This document shows, piece after piece, positions 16,399 through 24,684 of a stretch of 64,000 nt of DNA. Position numbers and translations under genes: made by a program. The notes beneath the pieces are model-generated. The model was not told where the DNA came from and ran no database searches. It saw only the letters and a program-made list of their open reading frames with translations. The stretch's first letter is position 1. Each line of letters opens with the position of its first letter. The DNA comes from Flavobacterium acetivorans (lineage in GTDB: Bacteria; Bacteroidota; Bacteroidia; Flavobacteriales; Flavobacteriaceae). The stretch is from NCBI RefSeq assembly GCF_020911885.1, contig NZ_CP087132.1:372001-436000 (forward strand), read 5' to 3'.

Positions 16399-16981
16399 TA
16401 TTCCTTTTTTTTATCACTTTTGCAGGTATGCCTCCAACAATTGAATAAGGTCCAATATCTTTTGTCACGACAGATCCCGCTGCAACAATAGATCCTTTCC
16501 CTATTATTACACCATCTAATATTGTTACATTAGCTCCTATCCAAACATCATCTTCAATAATAATTCCTTTACTAGATACCCCCTGTTTTTTTATTGGTAA
16601 ATCTAATTTCTGAAAATTATGATTTGAACCAACAATCACAGAATTCGGTGCAATTAATACAAAATCCCCTATAGTTACTTTTCCAATTACTAGGGAATTT
16701 CTATTTATTGTACAGTTACTACCAATTACGATTTTTGAAAAATTTGTTCTAACTTCAACATTTTCACTTAATGAAGTATTATCTCCAATCTTAATATTTC
16801 CAAAAATTTTTGAGTTATCATAAATTCGTATATTTTTACCAAGAGTTATATTTTTACCTCTAAAAGAAACATTTCTTCCGCAATACAACATTTTCGCTTT
16901 TCCCTTGAAAAACAAAACATTGTATATTATGGACTTAATAAAATTCCTCCCCCTTCGAATATTAAATAGTAGATTTATCAT
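16385..16981 (-). CDS. Hexapeptide-repeat acyltransferase (maltose O-acetyltransferase-like)
   Basis: 198 residues and the most complete beta-helix protein of the locus. It has repeated turns from about residue 35, the histidine-bearing loop [11 protein letters not shown], and the classic end [19 protein letters not shown], then VVTKDI and [13 protein letters not shown]. It is probably a sugar O-acetyltransferase or an N-acetyltransferase for a 4-amino sugar. The gene sits at a sharp composition change: upstream DNA (the dehydrogenase) is much richer in GC. Confidence 0.88.
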   Translation of the reverse strand: MINLLFNIRRGRNFIKSIIYNVLFFKGKAKMLYCGRNVSFRGKNITLGKNIRIYDNSKIFGNIKIGDNTSLSENVEVRTNFSKIVIGSNCTINRNSLVIGKVTIGDFVLIAPNSVIVGSNHNFQKLDLPIKKQGVSSKGIIIEDDVWIGANVTILDGVIIGKGSIVAAGSVVTKDIGPYSIVGGIPAKVIKKRNNESE

Positions 16982-16989
16982 TTACTTAT

Positions 16990-18270
16990 TTATAATCTCG
17001 AATCACAAACTTCCAATATCCCCTTCACATCATACAGCACACTAGTAGTGTTTTGCAAAGAAGCCAAATCCAAATCCAAAAATTCTTTATGCGCCACCCC
17101 TAAAACTACCGCATCAAATTGTTGTCCTTCGACAAGCTCAGGATGACAAGCCAAACCATACTCGTGCATTACTTCTGCGGGATTAGCCCAAGGATCATAA
17201 ATATTCACCTTAATTCCATAATCGGCCAAAGCGGCGACCACATCCACAATCTTGGTATTGCGTACATCAGGGCAATTTTCCTTAAAAGTGATCCCCAGCA
17301 TCAATAACGAAGCCCCATTAATGCTGATTCCTTTCTTAATCATCAACTTCACCACCTGAGACGCCACATACTCCCCCATGCTGTCATTCAATCGGCGTCC
17401 GGCCAAAATAATTTCGGGATGATAGCCAAATTCCTGCGCTCTTTGCGCCAAATAATAAGGATCTACCCCGATGCAATGCCCGCCAACCAATCCGGGCTTG
17501 AATGGTAAAAAATTCCATTTGGTTCCCGCCGCTTCCAATACGGCATGGGTATCAATAGCCATCAAATTAAATATCTTAGCCAATTCGTTGACAAAAGCAA
17601 TATTAATATCCCTTTGGCTGTTCTCAATCACCTTAGCCGCTTCAGCTACTTTGATGGTGGGTGCCAAATGCGTTCCGGCAACAATCACACTTTTATATAA
17701 ATCGTTTACTTTTTGCCCTATTTCAGGCGTGGAACCCGCCGTTACCTTCAATATCTTTTCTACCGTATGCTCCTTATCTCCGGGATTAATACGCTCAGGC
17801 GAATAACCGGCAAAGAAATCAACGTTAAATTGTAATCCTGAAACCCGTTCTAAAACCGGTACACATTCCTCTTCGGTGACTCCTGGATATACGGTCGATT
17901 CGTAAATGACGATATCCCCTTTCTTCAACACCTGACCAACAGTCTCACTCGACTTATAAAGCGGAGTCAAATCAGGACGGTTGTTTTTATCTACTGGTGT
18001 AGGAACAGTAACAATATAATAAGTACAATCAGCAATATCGCTCAGAGTCGAAGAACACAACAAACCGTTAGTATTCCCACTAAAATCATCCACCAACACC
18101 TTTTGCAAAACCGCATCCGAAACCTCCAGCGTACTGTCAGTTCCCGAACGCAGGCCTTCAATCCGACTTTGATTAATATCAAAGCCGACAACCGGGTATT
18201 TCGTGGCGAACAATCGTGCCAAAGGAAGACCAACATACCCTAAACCAATAACCGCAATTTTTATACTCAT
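16990..18270 (-). CDS. UDP-N-acetylhexosamine 6-dehydrogenase (WbpO/TviB-like), carrying an in-frame repeat element
   Basis: 426 residues from the ATG at 18270. This start gives MSIKIAVIGLGYVGLPLA with the NAD-binding GxGxxG right at the N terminus; a longer frame from 18315 adds 15 unlikely residues. The catalytic cysteine is in LVGGHCIGVDPYY. The family oxidises UDP-GalNAc or UDP-GlcNAc to the uronic acid. It follows the WbpP-like epimerase by 68 bp, as in Vi-type and O6-type pathways. Near the C terminus the peptide CHPELVEGQ is encoded by a copy of the GTCATCCTGAG...GAAGGAC repeat (17123-17148) that keeps the frame open. Confidence 0.9.
   Translation of the reverse strand: MSIKIAVIGLGYVGLPLARLFATKYPVVGFDINQSRIEGLRSGTDSTLEVSDAVLQKVLVDDFSGNTNGLLCSSTLSDIADCTYYIVTVPTPVDKNNRPDLTPLYKSSETVGQVLKKGDIVIYESTVYPGVTEEECVPVLERVSGLQFNVDFFAGYSPERINPGDKEHTVEKILKVTAGSTPEIGQKVNDLYKSVIVAGTHLAPTIKVAEAAKVIENSQRDINIAFVNELAKIFNLMAIDTHAVLEAAGTKWNFLPFKPGLVGGHCIGVDPYYLAQRAQEFGYHPEIILAGRRLNDSMGEYVASQVVKLMIKKGISINGASLLMLGITFKENCPDVRNTKIVDVVAALADYGIKVNIYDPWANPAEVMHEYGLACHPELVEGQQFDAVVLGVAHKEFLDLDLASLQNTTSVLYDVKGILEVCDSRL
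17123..17148 (-). repeat. GTCATCCTGAG element inside a coding region
   Basis: On the minus strand the 26-bp sequence reads TGTCATCCTGAGC followed by TTGTCGAAGGACA. It is the same element that punctuates the intergenic heptamer tracts at 3531, 19729, 21158 and elsewhere. Here it adds about eight residues (C-HPELVEG) to the dehydrogenase, in the surface region before FDAVVLGVAHKEFL. Confidence 0.8.
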
Positions 18271-18338
18271 AATTATTCCTATTTTATTTGTACTATTTTC
18301 AAGATGCCAATCCAATATAAATCAGCATTAAAGTCATT

Positions 18339-19304
18339 TTATTTTAAATTTTCCCAATACCATGCAACAGCCTGTTCTAAGCCTTCTTGCATAGAAAATG
18401 CAGGCTGATACCCAAGTAGTCTTTGAGCCTTATCAATACTGGCCAAAGAATGAGGGATATCTCCGGCCCGATTGGCGCCGTAGATTGTTTGCACATCGGC
18501 AATTGCAGGATCAAAATTAGACAGATATTTTTTTAAGGAAACCATTAGGTCATTCAGCGTAGTACGATCCCCATAAGCCGTATTATAAACCGTATTTATA
18601 GCCTCGGGATTCTGGGTCGTCATAGCCAATTCATTCATTTGAATCACATTGTCTATATAGGTAAAATCCCTAGAATAATGACCATCCCCGTTAATAACAG
18701 GACTTTCATGTTTCATAAGTTGCATAACAAACTTAGGAATTACAGCTGCATAAGCACCATTAGGATCCTGTTTACGCCCAAAGACATTAAAATAACGCAA
18801 GCCAATAGTTTCTAATCCGTAAGTTCTGCTAAAAATCTCCGCATACAATTCATTTACATATTTAGTAATAGCATAAGGCGAAAGCGGCTTTCCAATGACT
18901 TCTTCTACCTTTGGCAATCCCACTGAGTCCCCATAGGTAGAAGAACTGGCAGCGTATACAAATCGTTTTATTTTAGCATCGCGAGCAGCAACCAACATGT
19001 TCAAAAAACCAGAAACATTCACCTCATTTGTAGTGATGGGATCAACCAATGAACGAGGCACTGAACCTAAAGCAGCTTGATGCAAAACATAATCGGCCCC
19101 TTCAACTGCTTTATGACAATCTTCCAAATTCCGAATATCGCCTTCAATTAAAGAGAAATTTTTATGACCCTCAAATGCTCTAAGATTATGACGATGTCCT
19201 GTTGCAAAATTATCTAAACAGCTGACCTGATAATTTTTTGATAAAAAATATTCACACAGATTAGACCCTATAAACCCTGCTCCTCCCGTTATTACTATTT
19301 TCAT
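18339..19304 (-). CDS. UDP-N-acetylglucosamine 4-epimerase, WbpP/TviC-like (copy 1)
   Basis: 321 residues, an extended short-chain dehydrogenase. The NAD site is ITGGAGFIGSN (4-14). The catalytic YxxxK is in PYAITKYVNELYAE, and SSSTYGDS supplies the catalytic serine/threonine region. It interconverts UDP-GlcNAc and UDP-GalNAc, feeding the dehydrogenase immediately downstream. A second, highly similar gene lies at 24685-25683 on the same strand. Almost the whole chain aligns without gaps, with scattered substitutions. Confidence 0.9.
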   Translation of the reverse strand: MKIVITGGAGFIGSNLCEYFLSKNYQVSCLDNFATGHRHNLRAFEGHKNFSLIEGDIRNLEDCHKAVEGADYVLHQAALGSVPRSLVDPITTNEVNVSGFLNMLVAARDAKIKRFVYAASSSTYGDSVGLPKVEEVIGKPLSPYAITKYVNELYAEIFSRTYGLETIGLRYFNVFGRKQDPNGAYAAVIPKFVMQLMKHESPVINGDGHYSRDFTYIDNVIQMNELAMTTQNPEAINTVYNTAYGDRTTLNDLMVSLKKYLSNFDPAIADVQTIYGANRAGDIPHSLASIDKAQRLLGYQPAFSMQEGLEQAVAWYWENLK

Positions 19305-19389
19305 TTCTTCTGTAATTGATTCACTATAACCTACGGCTTCGCCCTTCCAACTCCCTTTCTGATAGTTGAAAAATGCCTTATTTTGAGCG

Positions 19390-19397
19390 CAAATATA
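19390..19397 (-). promoter_or_regulatory. Possible -7 box (TATATTTG) for the main biosynthesis operon
   Basis: The minus strand reads TATATTTG, a full match to the Bacteroidota -7 consensus TAnnTTTG, 86 bp before the epimerase start. The -33 position (TTCC at 19 bp) is poor. It would start the long transcript running from 19304 to about 1050. Confidence 0.4.
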
Positions 19398-19449
19398 GTT
19401 TTAAAATATGGGCTTAGGAAGTTAGAACACAATTTACAGCTAGAACAGC

Positions 19450-19495
19450 ATCTAAAAAAAACAAAAAAAAGCAGTCTAACTAACTACTAGACAGC
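19450..19495 (-). terminator. Weak candidate terminator after manC
   Basis: On the minus strand GTCTA...TAGAC (19488-19492 with 19474-19478) is followed by two runs of eight T. The stem is only 5 bp, so this is tentative. It sits just before the candidate promoter at 19390. Confidence 0.35.
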
Positions 19496-19555
19496 ACTAC
19501 TAACAAAGTAATCTGATTTTGTTTAATTTAAAAAAAATCACCAAATTTAGTGATA

Positions 19556-19858
19556 CGATTTAGGAAGAGCGCAGCGCTCACAGAGCACAATACAGCACGA
19601 GTCGGCAGTCGACAGAAAACCGACAACAGACAACCGACAACAGACAACCGACAACAGAAAACCCACAACCGACAACAGACAACCGACAACTGACAACCGA
19701 CAACCGACAACAGACAACCGACAACCCACTGTCATCCTGAGCTTGCCGAAGGACACAACTGATAACCGAGAACTGTCAACTCACAACTCACAACTCACAA
19801 CCCACAACCGATAACCGACAACCGACAACAGACAACCGACAACAGACAACCGAAAACC
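19556..19858. repeat. Heptamer tract between manC and epimerase copy 1
   Basis: AYAACNN units (ACAACAG, ACAACCG, ACAACTG, ACAACCC) fill 19620-19858, with one GTCATCCTGAG element at about 19729-19756. A small GC-rich inverted repeat (GAGCGCAGCGCTC, about 19567-19579) starts the tract. Apparent open frames here are products of the 7-bp period. Confidence 0.8.
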
Positions 19859-20875
19859 TCAATCCAATAAACTCGAATTCTCCCGCTCCAACTCACTAAA
19901 CAAACTCTTAACATCCTGCGAAAATTCCTTTTTCAGAATTAGATTAGCCGTATCCGTACAAACAAAAATAGTATCCTTCATCCCTATAAAAGCAGTATAA
20001 TTAGAGGTACCAATGACCATATTTCCGTTTTCATCCACAGGATGACCAATCGAAATTAAATAATCGTATACCGACTCAAAAGAACCCAAATCAGACCAAG
20101 TGAATTGAGAAGAAACCACCTTAATCTTTTTAGAACGTTCCATCACCGCATAATCGATGCTGATCGAAGGAATAGCAAGAGACAAATCCAGATCCAGGTT
20201 TCCTTTACTGCTATTTTCCCAAGCAATTTTCGATTTCTCATAAACTTCGGGCTGAAAGGCTTTCAACTCTTCCAGCAATACCCCAGCTTTAAAACAAAAC
20301 ATGCCGCTGTTCCAAAGGAAATTCCCTTTGGCTATAAAATCCCGTGCCGAAACCTGATTGGGCTTTTCCCGAAAGGAAACTACATCATCGCCTTTGCGCT
20401 CAATATAGCCATAACCCGTTTCCGGTTTGGTCGGAACAATCCCAAAAGTAACAATAAAACCTTTAGAAGCCTTCTCGATCGCTTCCTGCATAGCAGCCTC
20501 ATACTGCTCCATCCCATCAATAATATGATCCGAAGGCGTCACTATAAGGATGTCATCCGACTTGCTGGCAAAGGCAGCAAAAGCAATCGCCGCAGCCGTA
20601 TTTCTTGGAGTCGTCTCGATAATATCGATATAAGCAGTATTCGTTTTCTCCAATACCGCTCGACTCAGATGGCAATTATCAATATTCCCAACGACCATCA
20701 CCCTATCGGCAATATTGCGGTTGCGATCAAAGGTCATTTCAAACAAGGATTTGCCGTCAAACAGATCCAAATACTGTTTCGGCCGACTCTTACGTGACAA
20801 AGGCCACAAACGACTCCCCACGCCTCCAGTAAGGATGACATGCGTAATCGATTTTATATTTTCCATAGTATTCAT
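19859..20875 (-). CDS. manC: Mannose-1-phosphate guanylyltransferase
   Basis: 338 residues with the GTP-mannose pyrophosphorylase signature THVILTGGVGSRLWPLSR (11-28) and RPKQYLDLF, then VTPSDHIID, FREKPN and NFLWNSGMF. It makes GDP-mannose from mannose 1-phosphate and GTP. It is the single-domain form, without the C-terminal phosphomannose-isomerase domain of bifunctional enzymes. The start could be the first or the fourth codon (both Met). It is flanked on both sides by repeat tracts and so may be transcribed alone. Confidence 0.93.
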   Translation of the reverse strand: MNTMENIKSITHVILTGGVGSRLWPLSRKSRPKQYLDLFDGKSLFEMTFDRNRNIADRVMVVGNIDNCHLSRAVLEKTNTAYIDIIETTPRNTAAAIAFAAFASKSDDILIVTPSDHIIDGMEQYEAAMQEAIEKASKGFIVTFGIVPTKPETGYGYIERKGDDVVSFREKPNQVSARDFIAKGNFLWNSGMFCFKAGVLLEELKAFQPEVYEKSKIAWENSSKGNLDLDLSLAIPSISIDYAVMERSKKIKVVSSQFTWSDLGSFESVYDYLISIGHPVDENGNMVIGTSNYTAFIGMKDTIFVCTDTANLILKKEFSQDVKSLFSELERENSSLLD

Positions 20876-20891
20876 TCTTCTTCTTCTTATG

Positions 20892-20899
20892 CAAATCTA
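20892..20899 (-). promoter_or_regulatory. Possible -7 box (TAGATTTG) of manC
   Basis: The minus strand reads TAGATTTG, a full TAnnTTTG match 17 bp before the manC start. No good TTTG is seen at the -33 position. Confidence 0.4.
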
Positions 20900-20967
20900 T
20901 GTATAAAAAAACAATTCATTTTAAAAAGAAATAGCAATTTAATTCATCCATCCCCTACCTCAACCCA

Positions 20968-21321
20968 AAACCGACAACAGTATTCAGTTATCATCAGTAA
21001 GTAAACAACAGACAACTCACAACCCAAAACCCACTGTCATCCTGAGCAGAGCCTGTCCTGAGCTTTTGTCGAAGGGTCGAAGGACACAACCCAAAACCGA
21101 CAACTCACCGTCATCCTGAGCGAAGTCGAAGGACACAACCCACAACTCACAACCCACTGTCATCCTGAGCTTGCCGAAGGACACAACCCACAACTCACAA
21201 CCCACTGTCATCCTGAGCTTGCCGAAGGACACAACCCAAAACCGACAACTCACTGTCATCCTGAGCGAAGTCGAAGGACACAACCCACAACTCACAACCC
21301 ACAACAGACAACCCACAACTC
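20968..21321. repeat. Heptamer tract with five GTCATCCTGAG elements
   Basis: Units ACAACCC, ACAACTC, ACAACCG and the related AAAACCS alternate with five elements near 21036, 21108, 21158, 21208 and 21252. The first is enlarged (CCTGTCCTGAGCTTTTGTCGAAGGGTCGAAGG, split here for reading as left half and right half). The two at 21158 and 21208 are the same to the eye and 50 bp apart. The tract reaches the 3' end of the antiterminator gene. Confidence 0.8.
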
Positions 21322-21781
21322 ACTTCCTCATCTTCAACACACAACCCATCGACTCCAAAACAACAACATAATGTGTCTTATTCACCTCCTGCACGATTGC
21401 CGCCTGATTCGAAAATGGTCCCGACTGCAACGCTATAGTATCACCCACCTGAAAGGGATGCAAAGAAACATCACAACTACCCGAGCCATCAAGCCCCTTT
21501 TTGATAATGGCAATCTCCTCATCCCTAACAATAGCCGGCTTCCCCAACCAAAACAAATAGCGCACAGCACCCGGGGATTGAAAAACCTGATTCCTGTCAG
21601 CCTCCTCCAGCCGAACAAAAACATAGGAATTAAAAAGCGGAACCTCCACCTTTTTTTTTCGATCAGACCATTGACGAACCTGTGTAATCAACGGACAATA
21701 AGATTCTATCCCGACTTCCGCCAATTGCTCCGCCACTTTTTTCTCCCACTTCGGTTTTGTATAGATTACATACCAATTCAT
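21320..21781 (-). CDS. UpxY-like transcription antiterminator (NusG paralogue)
   Basis: 153 residues. The N terminus WYVIYTKPKWEKKVAEQL and the segment FNSYVFVRL are typical of the NusG NGN domain. The C terminus (FQVGDTIALQSGPFSNQAAI) is a KOW-like domain. In Bacteroides each capsule locus opens with its own UpxY, which lets RNA polymerase pass early terminators of that locus only. Here it precedes manC and the long biosynthesis operon in transcription order, which fits that job. The leader elements it would act on may lie among the downstream repeats; this is inference. Confidence 0.88.
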   Translation of the reverse strand: MNWYVIYTKPKWEKKVAEQLAEVGIESYCPLITQVRQWSDRKKKVEVPLFNSYVFVRLEEADRNQVFQSPGAVRYLFWLGKPAIVRDEEIAIIKKGLDGSGSCDVSLHPFQVGDTIALQSGPFSNQAAIVQEVNKTHYVVVLESMGCVLKMRK

Positions 21782-21885
21782 ACCCTACTTTTATATTGAT
21801 GTAAAAAATAGTTTCTTTACTAAATAATAATAATAATCTTATGTGTTAACAAGTCGCACTTACAATGTTCAATCTGCCACTTCCA

Positions 21886-22283
21886 AAAAACAAAACCCAC
21901 AACCCACAACTCACAGTCATCCTGAGCGAAGTCGAAGGACACAACTCACTTCTCACAACTCACAACCCACCGTCATCCTGAGCTTGCCGAAGGACACAAC
22001 CCACAACAGACAACCGACAACTCACGACTCACTGTCATCCTGAGCGAAGTCGAAGGACACAACTCACAACCCACAACTCACCGTCATCCTGAGCTTGCCG
22101 AAGGACACAACCCACAACAGACAACAGACAACTGATCCCGATAGATTATTTCTTAACTTTCTGTGTAGGCCAAGTTAGCATGTCCACCACAACAGACAAC
22201 CGACAACTCACAACCCACAACAGACAACAGACAACTCACAACAGACAACTCACAACAGACAACCGACAACAGACAACCCACAA
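21886..22283. repeat. Heptamer tract with four GTCATCCTGAG elements and a half palindrome
   Basis: Elements start near 21917, 21971, 22030 and 22081. Between them lie ACAACTC, ACAACCC and ACAACAG units. At 22133-22190 the tract is broken by a half copy of the CCCGATAGCTATCGGG palindrome and about 45 bp of unrelated sequence (ttatttcttaactttctgtg). The tract ends a few bases before the UDP-glucose dehydrogenase stop codon. The stretch 21782-21885 shows nothing but AT-rich sequence. Confidence 0.8.
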
Positions 22284-23675
22284 CTACGACCCTATCCCCT
22301 GATACACAAAACCAATCGCTTCCATTTCAGCACGATCTAGTATATTCCTACCATCAAAAACAAAAGCAGGCTTTTGCATCGAATCGTATATGCGTTGCCA
22401 GTCATAAGTTATAAACTCATCCCACTCCGTAAGCACAGCAATAGCATGCGCCTTCTCACAGGCCTCATAGGGATTCTCAAAAGACACAATACTCTCGGCA
22501 TTAGCTGCAGCAGTTCGGCTCTCCAGATAATCCAAATCCGCCAAAACTTTCTTTCGCGACACCTTAGGATCATAAACGGCAATTTGAGCCTGCTCATGAA
22601 TCAAGTCATCAGCCACATAAATAGCCGCCGATTCTCGCGTATCATTAGTATCTTTCTTGAAAGCCCAACCCAGAAAAGTAATTTTCTTATCGGCCACCGT
22701 ATTGTAAAGCGTTCGAACGATCGTATTAGAAAAACGTCTTTTTTGATGGTCGTTCATGATAATGACCTGCTCCCAATAATCAGCCACCTCATGCAAACCG
22801 TAGGATTTAGCGATGTAAACCAAATTCAAAATATCCTTTTGAAAACAGCTGCCACCAAAACCAACAGAGGCTTTCAGGAATTTGGGGCCAATGCGGCTGT
22901 CCATCCCAATAGCTTTAGCCACCTCGTTGACATCGGCACCGGTCTTTTCACAAAGTTCCGACATCGCATTGATTGACGAAATTCTTTGTGCCAAAAAAGC
23001 ATTGGCCGTCAACTTTGACAATTCAGACGACCACACATTAGTCGTTAAAATTTTATCGGCAGCCACCCAATTCGAATACACCCCTACTAGAGCCTGTATC
23101 GCTTGCTGCCCTTCAGCAGAAGCATCCCCTCCTATCAGGATTCGATCCGGATGCAATAAATCCTGAACAGCCGTTCCCTCTGCCAAAAACTCCGGATTGG
23201 AAAGAATTTGAAACTGCACTCCGTTTCCGGTATTATCCAAAATACTCTTAATAGCCTCCGCCGTTCGTACCGGCAAAGTCGATTTTTCCACTACGATCTT
23301 ATTATCCTTAGCCACCTTAGCAATTTGTCGGGCACACAATTCGATAAATTTCAAATCGGCAGCCATACCTTTTCCTTTACCATAGGTTTTGGTAGGCGTA
23401 TTAACCGATATAAAAATAATCTGCGCCTCATCAATTGCTTTTTCTACATCGGTAGAAAAAAACAGATTTCTCCCTCTCGCTTCTGCAACAATAGCAGATA
23501 ACCCTGGTTCATAAATAGGAATATTGGCTACATCCGCATCATTCCAGGCCGCAATTCGTTCGGCATTCAAATCCACCACAGTCACTTCAATCTGCGGGCA
23601 TTTCTGTGCAATAATTGCCATAGTAGGCCCTCCAACATATCCAGCCCCAATACAACAAATCTTTCTAATCTTCAT
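22284..23675 (-). CDS. ugd: UDP-glucose 6-dehydrogenase
   Basis: 463 residues. The NAD site is [15 protein letters not shown] (6-20). The catalytic cysteine is in [18 protein letters not shown]. The length and the GGSCFQKD motif match the eukaryotic-like subgroup of UDP-glucose dehydrogenases, not the WbpO-type at 16990. It oxidises UDP-glucose to UDP-glucuronate with two NAD. It is bounded on both sides by repeat tracts. Confidence 0.93.
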   Translation of the reverse strand: MKIRKICCIGAGYVGGPTMAIIAQKCPQIEVTVVDLNAERIAAWNDADVANIPIYEPGLSAIVAEARGRNLFFSTDVEKAIDEAQIIFISVNTPTKTYGKGKGMAADLKFIELCARQIAKVAKDNKIVVEKSTLPVRTAEAIKSILDNTGNGVQFQILSNPEFLAEGTAVQDLLHPDRILIGGDASAEGQQAIQALVGVYSNWVAADKILTTNVWSSELSKLTANAFLAQRISSINAMSELCEKTGADVNEVAKAIGMDSRIGPKFLKASVGFGGSCFQKDILNLVYIAKSYGLHEVADYWEQVIIMNDHQKRRFSNTIVRTLYNTVADKKITFLGWAFKKDTNDTRESAAIYVADDLIHEQAQIAVYDPKVSRKKVLADLDYLESRTAAANAESIVSFENPYEACEKAHAIAVLTEWDEFITYDWQRIYDSMQKPAFVFDGRNILDRAEMEAIGFVYQGIGS

Positions 23676-23727
23676 TTATCTAATTTTCAATTTCTTAATA
23701 TACTTTATTCAGTTTTTCGGTTATCAG

Positions 23728-24098
23728 TCCCGATAGCTATCGGGATCGGTTCTCGGTTGATTCCGTCACTTCGAGTGATTTTATAAAATAGCGATAGCCT
23801 TTTTATAAAATGGTATCGAGAAGTCGGTTTTCGGTTGATTCCGTCACTTCGAGTGATTTTATAAAATAGCGATAGCCTTTTTATAAAATGGTATCGAGAA
23901 GTCGGTTATCTGTTTTCTAAAAAACTGACAACCCACAACTCACAACTCACAACTCACAACCCACAACCGATAACAGACAACCGATAACTCACAACCGATA
24001 ACTGACAACCCACAACCGATAACTGATCCCGATAGCTATCGGGACTGATAACCGACAACTCACAACTCACAACCGACAACCCACAACCCACAACTTTC
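23728..24098. repeat. Composite repeat block: palindromes, two hairpin elements, heptamer tract
   Basis: Order: a CCCGATAGCTATCGGG palindrome (23728-23745); two TTCGAG/ATCGAG elements (23764-23823 and 23842-23901), each with perfect arms ATTTTATAAAA/TTTTATAAAAT around TAGCGATAGCC; a heptamer tract from 23926; and a second palindrome (24027-24044) embedded in the tract. No gene is supported. Confidence 0.85.
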
Positions 24099-24467
24099 TC
24101 AAACTTTCCAATGTTCCTCTACATATTTTATAAAGGAAAAAATTTTAGCTCCCAAAGCATCATACTTTTCATGGAGTATTCTCATGTCGTCAGCCAAATT
24201 AGGATACAAATTGACTATTTTTTCAATATGATTAAGCGTTTCTAAATTACTCGCATGCGAATAAACTAAAAACTTAATAAAATCATTTTTATATCTTTTG
24301 CGTCCGTAGCCTTCTACAATATTTGTTACAACAGAATCGGAAGATCTTCTAATCTGACTCCCTAATTCATATAGCTCATATTTCGGCAATTGCAGTGATA
24401 AAGCATGTGTTTTATAAAACAATTCCAATCCGATTGTATAAATATCCAAATCTTTATAGCTCTTCAT
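24099..24467 (-). CDS. Four-helix-bundle protein (23S rRNA intervening-sequence protein family)
   Basis: 122 residues, starting MKSYKDLDIYTIGLELFYKT. The family hallmark, S-Q-I-R-R-S-x2-S with the following N-I-V-E-G, is present: GSQIRRSSDSVVTNIVEGYG. Homologues were first seen inside intervening sequences of 23S rRNA genes, but many stand alone. Here the gene is free-standing and enclosed by heptamer tracts within the polysaccharide locus. Biochemical function is unknown; relatives are linked to reverse-transcriptase and repeat elements in some genomes. Confidence 0.85.
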   Translation of the reverse strand: MKSYKDLDIYTIGLELFYKTHALSLQLPKYELYELGSQIRRSSDSVVTNIVEGYGRKRYKNDFIKFLVYSHASNLETLNHIEKIVNLYPNLADDMRILHEKYDALGAKIFSFIKYVEEHWKV

Positions 24468-24499
24468 TTGCTTTTGATTTAAATGATCCTACTCGCTTT

Positions 24500-24684
24500 T
24501 TCAACTCACAACAGACAACCCACAACCGATCCCGATAGCTATCGGGACTGACAACCCACAACCCACAACCCACAACCGATAACTGACAACAGACAACCCA
24601 CAACCGACAACCCACAACCGACAACCCACAACCGACAACTGACAACCGACAACTGACAACCGACAACTGACAACCCACAACTCT
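24500..24684. repeat. Heptamer tract with an embedded palindrome
   Basis: ACAACCC, ACAACCG, ATAACTG and ACAACTG units run from the four-helix gene start to the epimerase stop codon. They are interrupted by the palindrome at 24530-24547. Confidence 0.8.

Noticed and set aside
20105..20797. Plus-strand 230-codon open frame
   Set aside because: Antisense shadow of manC, in which all pyrophosphorylase motifs are intact.
19859..20875. Truncated bifunctional ManC
   Set aside because: The single-domain guanylyltransferase of about 340-360 residues is a common complete form.
22374..22976. Plus-strand 200-codon open frame
   Set aside because: Antisense shadow of UDP-glucose dehydrogenase.
1121..24684. 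Heptamer arrays as CRISPR or classical minisatellite arrays
   Set aside because: Units are 7 bp with no unique spacers and no cas genes nearby. Units vary base by base, unlike an exact minisatellite.
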